DNA of 64,000 bases from Emmonsiellopsis sp. PD_33 (Eukaryota > Ascomycota > Eurotiomycetes > Onygenales > Ajellomycetaceae), in assembly GCA_032988165.1 (NCBI GenBank), contig JANTQF010000007.1, positions 222,394 to 286,393 on the forward strand, given 5' to 3'. The position numbers and the translations under genes are program-made. The notes under the pieces are model-generated. The model saw nothing but the letters and a program-made list of their open reading frames with translations. It did not search any database and had not been told where the DNA came from. How positions within the stretch are numbered: position 1 is the stretch's first letter; each line of letters starts with the position of its first letter. Positions 24,771 through 32,921 of this stretch are shown here, piece after piece.

Positions 24771-25214
24771 TCAGCACTTGAACGGAATATTGTCGAATAT
24801 CACATATCCCTGAACGTGCTTAGCGGCGGAAGAAGGGCTGCCCGGATCGCCTAGGAACTTGCTACAATCTTCATTGGAACCCCCTGGTCGTCCGACGTAT
24901 GTTTTGCCGTCGGCCTCTAGGTTCATGCCACATCCCCCAATCTCTTTGATCCCCGCGCTCTCGGTCTTGACAAGTTTCATTTTGTGGCCATCGCAAAAGT
25001 CGACGTCTTTTGGAAGGAGGTCACAGAATTTTTTCCCGTCCTTCATGGGAAGATTCGTAGTTTTTTCAGTGGTAGTGGTTTCTGCATGCCCCTTTTCATG
25101 TATGACCCAATGCCTGGTGTGGTCATAGAATCTTTCGATCGTAGATACACAAACGTCCATCTTCCCCATAGCGGATAAAGGTAAGAGCAAAGAAACAAAG
25201 AAAATAATCTTCAT
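24771..25214 (-). CDS. Small secreted six-cysteine protein, copy C
   Basis: Single exon, 147 residues, family not recognised. Signal-like start MKIIFFVSLLLPLSAMG, nearly the same as copy A. Six cysteines at 22, 64, 74, 95, 117 and 147. Cys2-Cys3 spacing is again 10. Motifs KDGKKFCDLLPKDVDFC, GGCGMNLEADGKTYVGRPGG and VIFDNIPFKC align with the other copies. A Thr/Glu-rich stretch (TTTTEKTT) before Cys2 is specific to this copy and could be O-glycosylated. The sixth Cys is the last residue. Confidence 0.8.
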   Translation of the reverse strand: MKIIFFVSLLLPLSAMGKMDVCVSTIERFYDHTRHWVIHEKGHAETTTTEKTTNLPMKDGKKFCDLLPKDVDFCDGHKMKLVKTESAGIKEIGGCGMNLEADGKTYVGRPGGSNEDCSKFLGDPGSPSSAAKHVQGYVIFDNIPFKC

Positions 25215-25349
25215 GGTGGATAGTTTTTGCGAGAATGGATGAGTTGGTTGTGTAAAGAGGATGTAGATCTTGAGTAAAAAAGGGCAAGACGGTGGTTATC
25301 TTGCTTGGAGATAAAAAGATACCCTTAGTTAGACAGCCACCTAGCTAGG

Positions 25350-25358
25350 TATTTATAC
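25350..25358 (-). promoter_or_regulatory. TATA box of copy C
   Basis: GTATAAATA on the minus strand in the ctagctaggtatttatac context, about 140 bp before the ATG. Confidence 0.6.
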
Positions 25359-25924
25359 ATCATGATCCCCTTTGGATAAATTCCCCAGCTTGGGATAAGG
25401 GAACAAAGTAGCCAGGTCCATCAACTTGCTCTTTGTTGTGGCTCTGTAAGTAGTTGGATTTTATATTTGTTGGTATATTTCAATAGCCGGAGTAGAACAG
25501 CATGGTTTGAGATGTTGGCCTTATGGATATGAGGCACCTTATCCGTTTGATTAGTGGAGCTTGGAAGATGTCTCGAATCTGGGATAGAATATCAGAAATC
25601 GACATGAGGAGAAAAAGAAGATGGAAAACTAAACGCGAATCCGACAGAGTATAATAATAATAACCAAATTATAAGGACGAAATAATGCTAACCAACCAAT
25701 CTTTCGTATGTGATACTACCATGAAACAAGTACCACTTACTTCCCTTCCACGAAGAAACCGACAACCAACCAAACAAACCTACGAAAGAAATAATAACAT
25801 CAGTAACTATTCTCATCTTTCTTTCAAACTAATAAGGGCCAACTTACTATGTAGTAGTCAGATCGCCCCCAGCTGATAGAAAGAAATGCATAACAAATGT
25901 ACCCCGTATTCTCCACCCGTACGC

Positions 25925-25962
25925 ATGCACGCACGCACGCACCCGTCCCGTCCCGTCCCGTC
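25925..25962. repeat. Microsatellites (GCAC)n and (CCGTC)n
   Basis: Two adjoining short tandem repeats, gcacgcacgcac followed by ccgtcccgtcccgtc, in non-coding sequence. Confidence 0.8.
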
Positions 25963-26260
25963 TATCGGAACATAACCCACACCACATGGAACAGGGGCTC
26001 CAAACCCCGGTGGAAATACACGAGTATCCGCCGCCGGAGAGGAAACTTCTTCTTTGACCACGCTGCACGCTACACAAAACCCAAACCCAACAAATGCAGG
26101 CGCATCCACATGGCAAAAAGAAAAGAACTGTGATATCGGAAGGAAGCAGTTATGTATGTATGTATAGTGTAGTATTTGTGGAACCTGCAGGCTGCCTATT
26201 CTTGCCTGCATCGCATGCACTGTGTGCATGGTTGGGTGGTTAGGTATGTACAATGGGACC

Positions 26261-26295
26261 AGGGCAGGGGCAGGGCAGGGGCAGGGCAGGGGCAG
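26261..26295 (+). repeat. G-rich minisatellite (GGGGCAGGGCA)n
   Basis: About three copies of an agggcaggggc unit. Six or more runs of three to four G on the plus strand give the potential to form a G-quadruplex. Confidence 0.75.
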
Positions 26296-26904
26296 GAGTA
26301 GCCGTAGCGAGCACAGCCCAACAGCCAGTGAATGGCACAGCATTACTTTTGACACTTGCGGCTGGGTTGTGCGAGGCGGGGTCGGCGGGGGTTTGGGTTG
26401 GAAGTGGGTGGGTGGATAAATGAAAATTGAGCAGGTAACTAAGCGTGGAAGCAGAATGTACGACACGACTATGATGGAAAAGAAAAAGGGGGATTTTTTG
26501 GAGATGTGGGTTGGGAGGATGGGAGGTGGGAAAGGGAAACAAACAATACTGAATAGTTAGACCAGCACCTATTAAGCATATTTATAGGACAAAGAGAGGA
26601 AAGGAATGGAGGAGAAAGGAAATACTTGGGGTATATGGGTGGGTGAGTAAGGGCGAGGGATGTAAGATGGTCCAGCAGTGATTCAAAGGAGTCCATACCA
26701 TGTTATAGGCACTTGTGAAGGACTCTCTCGTCGTCGGAAAAGGGGGTAAAAATGTCCTGGCTTGCCCGTCTCACTCCGCTCGTCTCTTCTCTACCAGCCA
26801 TCCAGCCACAAGATGGGCGCTATGGGCAACAAAAAAGAAGAAAGAAAAACCGGAAGGGGAAAAAAATGGGGACATAAAAAAGCAACAAGAAAGAGAAAAG
26901 ACCA

Positions 26905-29430
26905 TTACTTCCCACCCACAACTGTGCCATTATCCAGGCGTATCGAGAACCCGATAAAATCAATTGTAACGTTCTGCGCCACACCCATCGAATCCATATT
27001 CATCTTTCCTCCTGATCGTCCCGTCGGGTCTTCGAGGTAAGACTGGATGGAATCATGGACGCTGACGGCACTCTCCATGTCCTCGGTCTGTTCGAATATG
27101 AAGAGCACCGCGATCCGTGAGAAATCCAGGAGTTTGGCAGGGATGGCGCGGCCGGAAGCAGTCGAAGTGCGAGTTGGGGTGGGGGTCGATGTGGTACGAG
27201 TTGGAGTGTTGGAATCATCTTGCGGACGCCTGCCAAGAAGGTGCTTGTCGTTCTCGCGACTCCGTATCGAGCTGCGTGAAGCAGTAGGCGATGATGTATC
27301 CTCAAGTAGGACATCGGGTAACTGAAATGCTCGCGCGTTTCGCTTTCGACTGGCTCCGTTGAATGTGATGAGTGCGTTTTGACTCGTGCAGGACATATTC
27401 TCGTCACTGAAAAGCCGAAGAAGCTTGGATGCGTTGAGCGGTATGCTGAAATTTGCTTGCGAGTCTTCAAATAACCGTGGCAGTGCATTGCCCATCGTTG
27501 CGTTTCGGACATTCGACGAAGGGTCGGATGCAAGATTCATTGTCCCGCAGCTTCTATCCCCAGCCACAGAACATCTATCCCCACCAAACCCATTGACGCA
27601 AACGCATCCACAAGAGCCTGCGGTTCCAACGCTAACGCCTCCGTTCATGCAAGGATCCGTTGTTTCGCAGGCCTGAGAAGCAGGTACAGAGGATGCCTGG
27701 GCGGCTTCATTTTGCTGGGGCAGAACGATGAGGAAAACAGGAATTAAGACCGCAGCCACGATAAGTATGATGACAAGAGCGCAAACCAAGAGAAATGCCC
27801 ACAACGGCATGCCGCAACAACGACGACCACGTTTCTCCATCTCCCTGTGGTGATCTGGGAAATTTACGTTGGGGTTCGCGCGGGATTGAGAACCCCCAGA
27901 GAACGGCCCCGGCCACCGGTCGCCGCCCGTGGGTGTCGCAACACCAGGCGGCGGGAATGAAGCCAAGATATCAGATAGCGATCCAGAGTTGCGGCCCCTG
28001 AACTCGTCATTTCCCCTGAGCATATCCATTATGCCAAGCCTACTCGCGGTCTTGCCACGATCCAAATTCGAGGCCAGCTTAGTCGCACGACGGATTAGGT
28101 CTGGGAGACTTGTTAAACTTCCTCTGGCTTCGGCTTCACGAACGGCATCGATGTTAATGCGGGGCGGTCGCCTCCTTTGGTTCGCGTCACCAAAGTCCTC
28201 CATTTTCTTCGCGTTTGATTTCGGTGGAGTTCCTTCAAACCGCATAATAGGGATTGGAGGCTTCTCAAGATCATCGTCTGAACTTTCGGAAGATGTATAC
28301 TCGTCGGAATACCGAGGGGCTAGCTGAGGCTTGTTGTTCCCTTTATAGGCAGGGTTCACCACTTTTTCATCAACAGATACAGCCGTACCAATAGGGGCCG
28401 TCCCCCCATTCTTGGCGGAGGGTTTCTCGTTGGACACAGAGTTGGTATTACCGTTAACGCCCTGATCGTTTTGAACCTTGTTTATCGTACGAAGCGATGG
28501 TTTCCCTCTTTTCCCCAGACTAGCTTGTCTGACAAGGGTGTCACCGGCTTTCTCTTCTTCGTCTCCTAGAGAATCCTCGTCGGACGACGACTTGGGTACA
28601 CCGTCTGCACCAGGGGGAGCGGATCCCCAACTAGACGGGATGACTTTGCTAGATGCATACGATCCTGCATTTCTCGGGAATTTTTCAGGGAATTCCTCCG
28701 GGATTGGTGAAACAAAAGAAGTCCTCGAATAATACGACGATGGTCCGCGGCGGATTGCTGGGGGAGGCCCGAGACTTGGATTCCTTCGGCCATGAGGCCC
28801 TGCGAGTGCGGGTGGAGGGGGAGGCGGAACGGTTTGCGTGGCCGGCAGAGGAAAATCCGGGATCGATCCCACAGATCCGGAGTCTGTCGAATCGGTTAAA
28901 CTATCTGGGGACAGTAGGGCCTGGCGAGGGGGTTGGCCGGTTTGCTGGCGGGGTTGCGGTTGTTGGGAAGAAGGTGATGGTTCTTGTTGTCGATATGGCA
29001 TGCTAGGTGTATAGTCGCGAATCTTAGAGGAATCTAGGAGGGATGGGACATTGCCCGGCCGTGCGGGTCGTTGGGGAACAGGACCTCTAGAGGAAGTCAT
29101 ATTCTCGGGCGATGAAACCTTGTCCCTCCGTGTATCCTCATTGCCCTCACGAAGCGGCCATTGCGGTACTGGGGAGGGTTTCGAAATGACGCTAGCCTTG
29201 GCTGCACTATCATCAAGGGATTTGAATGCGGCTGGAACTGGTGGCGGCCGACGCGCGGGGTTGAAATTCTGGAGTGCCTTTTTCGAGGCTCGAGTTTGCT
29301 CACCATCATCCGAAGGTCGAGCTATCCGATCAGGTGGTAGGCCTGCTTCCATCCTTTCCCTCGCTCGGCGAACTGATCCCTCACTTCTATCTCCATTCCC
29401 ACCACCGTTTCTCCCCCGAGGTTCACTCAT
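26905..29430 (-). CDS. Type II membrane protein with cytosolic Pro/Ser-rich region and EGF-like module
   Basis: Single exon, 841 residues. No signal peptide. Residues 1-540 are disordered, rich in Pro, Ser and Arg (several PPPPP-like runs that could bind SH3 or WW domains, and acidic Ser clusters such as SSESSDDDLE). A basic/Cys juxtamembrane KRGRRCC (possible palmitoylation) precedes one TM helix at about 544-571 (WAFLLVCALVIILIVAAVL...). Outside follows an EGF-like module, six cysteines at about 588, 594, 607, 609, 611 and 620 (CxxxxDPCxNGG...CxCxCxxGFxGDRC). A 220-residue globular region with NxS/T sites and a Thr/Pro linker follows. Such EGF-domain proteins are conserved in Pezizomycotina but functionally uncharacterised as far as I know. 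Start at 29430 is the first ATG; the stop is at 26905-26907. Confidence 0.85.
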   Translation of the reverse strand: MSEPRGRNGGGNGDRSEGSVRRARERMEAGLPPDRIARPSDDGEQTRASKKALQNFNPARRPPPVPAAFKSLDDSAAKASVISKPSPVPQWPLREGNEDTRRDKVSSPENMTSSRGPVPQRPARPGNVPSLLDSSKIRDYTPSMPYRQQEPSPSSQQPQPRQQTGQPPRQALLSPDSLTDSTDSGSVGSIPDFPLPATQTVPPPPPPALAGPHGRRNPSLGPPPAIRRGPSSYYSRTSFVSPIPEEFPEKFPRNAGSYASSKVIPSSWGSAPPGADGVPKSSSDEDSLGDEEEKAGDTLVRQASLGKRGKPSLRTINKVQNDQGVNGNTNSVSNEKPSAKNGGTAPIGTAVSVDEKVVNPAYKGNNKPQLAPRYSDEYTSSESSDDDLEKPPIPIMRFEGTPPKSNAKKMEDFGDANQRRRPPRINIDAVREAEARGSLTSLPDLIRRATKLASNLDRGKTASRLGIMDMLRGNDEFRGRNSGSLSDILASFPPPGVATPTGGDRWPGPFSGGSQSRANPNVNFPDHHREMEKRGRRCCGMPLWAFLLVCALVIILIVAAVLIPVFLIVLPQQNEAAQASSVPASQACETTDPCMNGGVSVGTAGSCGCVCVNGFGGDRCSVAGDRSCGTMNLASDPSSNVRNATMGNALPRLFEDSQANFSIPLNASKLLRLFSDENMSCTSQNALITFNGASRKRNARAFQLPDVLLEDTSSPTASRSSIRSRENDKHLLGRRPQDDSNTPTRTTSTPTPTRTSTASGRAIPAKLLDFSRIAVLFIFEQTEDMESAVSVHDSIQSYLEDPTGRSGGKMNMDSMGVAQNVTIDFIGFSIRLDNGTVVGGK

Positions 29431-31448
29431 CAGCCCTCAAGCCTGTTCTTATAAATCCAATCTTGCAGGATGGTCTAACAATTAGAGCATAGAAGTACTC
29501 AAGGTCAGAAATATCGGATAGTGGTAAGTACTTCAAAAATCAATCTTCATATCGAGGCTAATGCCCGTGTTGATGATGATTGATTCGATCAAATTGGATG
29601 GCGATATCAATATCGTAGAAAATGCGGCAATGTTAAGTTCGAGAGGGAGCGGTAGCGGTAGAGAAACCAACGGCGTTTATGGGAGAAGCGCGATGGACAA
29701 GGCTCTGCAAATTTGACAGTTCGAACGTTGATATCCAGATATCGAATCGGTGTAGAAACTTTTAAGATGAATGACAGTAAGGCAACAATGTAGCAACTCA
29801 AAAGGAATGTTCTGGTAAAGACAGTATTCAAAAACTCGTAGCCACCAAAATCTAGAGCGGCGAGAGAGCGAAAGAGAAAGTAAGACTTCAAGTCACGTCG
29901 AGGGTACACTGGTCAACAGATGACATTCAATGCCTATACCGATAGTCAGCTCCTTACTCCCCAGCACGGATGTGGTCGGCAAGAAGGGGTTCCCAGGACG
30001 GCATGCCGCGAGGAAGGCAAGGCGGAGAGGATACCACTGTCGCGATGAAGGATGGGGATGAGGAGATGGAGAGGTGATTGCATATCAGATGCGATAATTG
30101 GTGATTCGATGCGCGCACCCCCGCTCCGCGCCTAATGGGGAAAAGAAGAAAGGAAGAAGCACACACCATAGCAAAAGAGACTTCGCTGCTCTGAACAGAA
30201 GCGCAGGTAAACGAGGAGCAAAACTCCAGCAATGCCAAACTCGCGACGTCTCAGAATTCAAGCAGGTCGAGAAGATCAATTCCTCGCTGCAGAATTGCGA
30301 AGAGATGGTCAAACACTTTCGTGCCTGTAACGAGTCTCCTGCTTCAGACCAGCGTTGGGCAAACTCGCCCGTTGATCTATCAACAAAAACGGCCGGGATA
30401 ATAGCTGTCTCGAAGCCTAGTTCGAACGAGGTCAAGGAGCGTCGAGCTCACAAGAGAGAAAGACAGAAGGAAAGACAGAAAACGACAATGTTCTCGCTCG
30501 TCAGAACAACGTGAATCATCTCAAAAGTCGATCAACGGGAGGGACGAGGAGGGGAGGTCGTCCCGCCCAGCTTCCGGCTGCGACCCGTTTGATCCTGGCT
30601 GGGCCTCGCGCAATTTGCGATCGGGAGAGGGCTCGAGAAATTCGAAACATGGCTCCGGCTGAGCAATCCCAGCCGTCGTATCATGGATCATGGATCATGG
30701 GCTGGGCTCTTCTATTGGCGGGCTATCTGTCATTCCTTGCAGGGTCGAGGATTCGCTTCTTGTTCCTGTTGTTAGTGGGATGCAAAATAAACAGCTGGTT
30801 GGCCTCCTGTCCGATCTGTTACTTGTTGGAGGCCGGTTGCAGGATTCCCGCCCTCTGTTGGCTTGCTTGCAGCTTTTATTACCCAGGAACTGTTGGTATA
30901 AAAGGCTCATTAAGGCCTCATTTTCGCACCCAAGTCCTCCAACCTTTTCCGATCCATGAAGCAAGGCGTGATGTTGAATCCACGGTGTCAACCCGCCAAG
31001 ATGTTTAGGCAAGTAGGCTGATATGAAGGACGGCCGACTGGGGACTAAACATGAAGCGGCTCGGCTCCTCCTTGGGTCGCCATAAATAACTAACCGGCTT
31101 ATCAACAGGCTCTTTTCTTTGTGCAGACCACATTGAGAATCCAGGAATTGACACAAACCCAACTCTCCCGGTCGAAAGTTTATCCCATGTTGAAAGCAAA
31201 AAAAGACATCCTCTTGGCATCTCTCTTTGACCAGGTATCCCGACCATTGCGAGAGGAATATAAAATATGAAGTTTTGGCGGCTTGGTCGTGCGCCTGAGA
31301 AAGTGGAACACGCCCCATCCCAGCCTCCAGATGCCAGCCGCAGTAATAATTTCCTCGGCCAGGCCCTGATTTGCCGAGCGGTGTCTTGACGCTATGTTTC
31401 AGCTTTAGGCTAACAGAATCGAGAGGTAAAAATAAAAAAAGATCACTT
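29431..31448. other. Intergenic region upstream of the EGF-like gene
   Basis: Contains the promoter and probable long leader of the EGF-like gene. A 263-codon minus-strand frame (30695-31486) overlaps the 5S rRNA gene and has no protein-like features, so it is not accepted. Confidence 0.45.
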
Positions 31449-31454
31449 AAAAAA
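31449..31454 (-). terminator. RNA polymerase III terminator of the 5S gene
   Basis: A run of T residues (minus strand) directly after the 3' end of the 5S rRNA, the normal Pol III stop. Confidence 0.8.
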
Positions 31455-31573
31455 ACATACGACAGCCGGGATTCGCTGGTGGTCACCCACCCAACTACTA
31501 GCCGGCCGGCGAGTGGCTTAAGTACGGCTGAGCGGACGGGAAGCCCTGTTTTCCACTCCCTATGGTCGTATGT
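31455..31573 (-). rRNA. 5S ribosomal RNA
   Basis: 119 nt on the minus strand, beginning ACATACGACCATAGGG and ending GTCGTATGT, so both ends pair as stem I. Internal matches to the fungal 5S sequence include CCCGTCCGCTC, the TAAGCCA segment, TAGTAGTTGGGTGGGTGACC (loop E/C-box region) and ACCAGCGAATCCC. Followed by a T run (terminator). A TATA-like tttatata lies about 20 nt upstream, as in Neurospora and Aspergillus 5S genes, which are dispersed singly in the genome. Appears intact and functional. Confidence 0.95.
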
Positions 31574-31630
31574 AGCAGTCGTATATAAAAACTAGCTTAT
31601 ATCGAGTGTGGCATGGGGTACCAAGGTGAA

Positions 31631-31849
31631 TGCCCATATCCGACGGGGACACACCCATCCAGACAGGCATGGTGAGCAACTGCAATGGCTTTTACCTCGT
31701 CGTCAGCGGAGATGGTTGGTAGTTATGACATTGCCGCGGCGGTTGGGATCTCCCTACGGATAGACGACTTGTATGCATGGAATCCCGCTGTGGGAAATAC
31801 TTGTGCCTCCCTATAGCCTGATTACTATGTGTGCGTTGATATTTTGTAA
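31631..31849 (+). pseudogene. Degenerate LysM-domain gene remnant
   Basis: Two adjoining frames together resemble one fungal LysM domain (chitin/peptidoglycan-binding): VSNCNGFYLVVSGDG in one frame, then YDIAAAVGI...DDLYAWNPAVGNTCASL and PDYYVCVDI in the next. The break is at about 31716-31724, where an in-frame TAG (31720-31722) and a frame change replace the expected Cys of the SGDxCYDIA motif. A second TAG (31814-31816) stands where the family has Trp (CASLWPDYYVCV-type end). No signal peptide or further LysM module was found nearby. It starts 60 bp from the 5' end of the 5S gene. Interpreted as the relic of a LysM effector or LysM protein gene. Confidence 0.75.
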
Positions 31850-32921
31850 GCGTGTATTGATATATTTTGCTAGGAAGGGGGTTTCCTGCTGTGATTAATT
31901 GGCTGTGAAATGGAGGTGGAGGTAGAAGGCCATGCTGGAAGCCTTTCTTAATTACTCTGTAGTAGGATTTAACTGCTTGGGCACCAGTCCACCTGAGATA
32001 AGAAGGTTATGGGTTTAAATCTTGTCCCCTTCAAATTAGAATTTCTACTATTTCTTGGTTTTCTTCCATAGTGGTGCCAGTTCTTGGCCTCATAAATAGC
32101 TAATAGGAGTTAGGGGGAGATATCTCATGGGTTAGATGAAATATAGGTAGAATGAGACTAAGTCTGAGTGTATGAAGAATGACTTTTTCAATCAGGTTTA
32201 GTTACTAGGTACATACGTGCGATTCCAAGTCTTAATCCGGGAAGAGGACGTGCGCGTTGTTGAAAAGGGTGGTGTTGTGATGGAGTAAATATTGAGCGTG
32301 CGAGTATCATTTTGATTGGCGACCAAGCAACATATTATGCGACGACTGCTAGGAATGAGTGGGGGATCATGATTTCGAGGAGCGAGGATGGCAGCACGAT
32401 GCTCCTGGCTAGTTGGCAGGGGAATGAGAGACACAATTTCGGGGTTGGGCGAGCTCAGGAATGTTGCGAAGCCGTTTTGAATACCCCTCGAGATCGATCA
32501 TTCACTCTGGTAGATATAATTTTTTTCAAGTCCAGCGAGGAATTGTGTCAAAGCAGGCTCTGATAAGGGATGCCACCATTTACCACTGCAGCGGAAACAT
32601 TGGGGTAGGATCGAAATTATCATTGATTAATAGCGACTCAACGGGGTTTGATGTTAAAGGGGTACGACTTAAATGAGGCATGAGGACTGATCGTGAGCTA
32701 GGATCCAGCAAGGGAAGGGTCCATGGAGACATAGGGCCCATCGCGTTCACAGAATGCGGTATAGACTAAGGAAATTCTGCCGGCCGGTTTGAGACCGGGC
32801 AATCAGGTGTTGTCGGTACTACTGTTGACGGTGGTATGGATGGGGTTGAATCTGGGACTGCGAAGATCGCTTCAGGCCCCATTACCGAGCATTTGCTCCC
32901 GGCAGAACTTCGATAACGATA
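31850..32921. other. Intergenic region 3' of the Clr5/ankyrin gene
   Basis: AT-rich in the left half. Overlapping plus-strand frames at 32312-32676 look mildly protein-like (Trp, Cys, Gly content) but match no family I know and have no clear start. Could be a relic; not called as a gene. Confidence 0.35.

Larger units (their letters stand above)
24420..25470 (-). repeat. Tandem block 3 of the secreted-protein cluster
   Basis: Diverged repeat unit around copy C. Shared flanks: aatgatcaaaggacatacaag near 24,563 (3' side), and ataagggaacaaag near 25,395 (far upstream). Boundaries approximate. Confidence 0.7.
25215..26904. other. Intergenic region with simple repeats
   Basis: Left 250 bp are the promoter of copy C. 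The remainder carries microsatellites and the probable 3' UTR of the EGF-like gene. Long chance frames on the minus strand (25858-26466) are Pro/Cys/Thr-rich translations of these repeats and are not accepted as genes. Confidence 0.45.

Noticed and set aside
25858..26466. 202-codon minus-strand open frame rich in Pro/Cys/Thr
   Set aside because: Composition follows from the simple repeats in the DNA, and it lies in the probable 3' flank of the EGF-like gene.
30695..31486. 263-codon minus-strand open frame
   Set aside because: Overlaps the intact 5S rRNA gene and has no domain, signal or codon pattern of a protein; chance frame.
31970..32040. tRNA-like ggtttaaatc segment
   Set aside because: Does not match the GGTTCRA B-box and no cloverleaf could be drawn.
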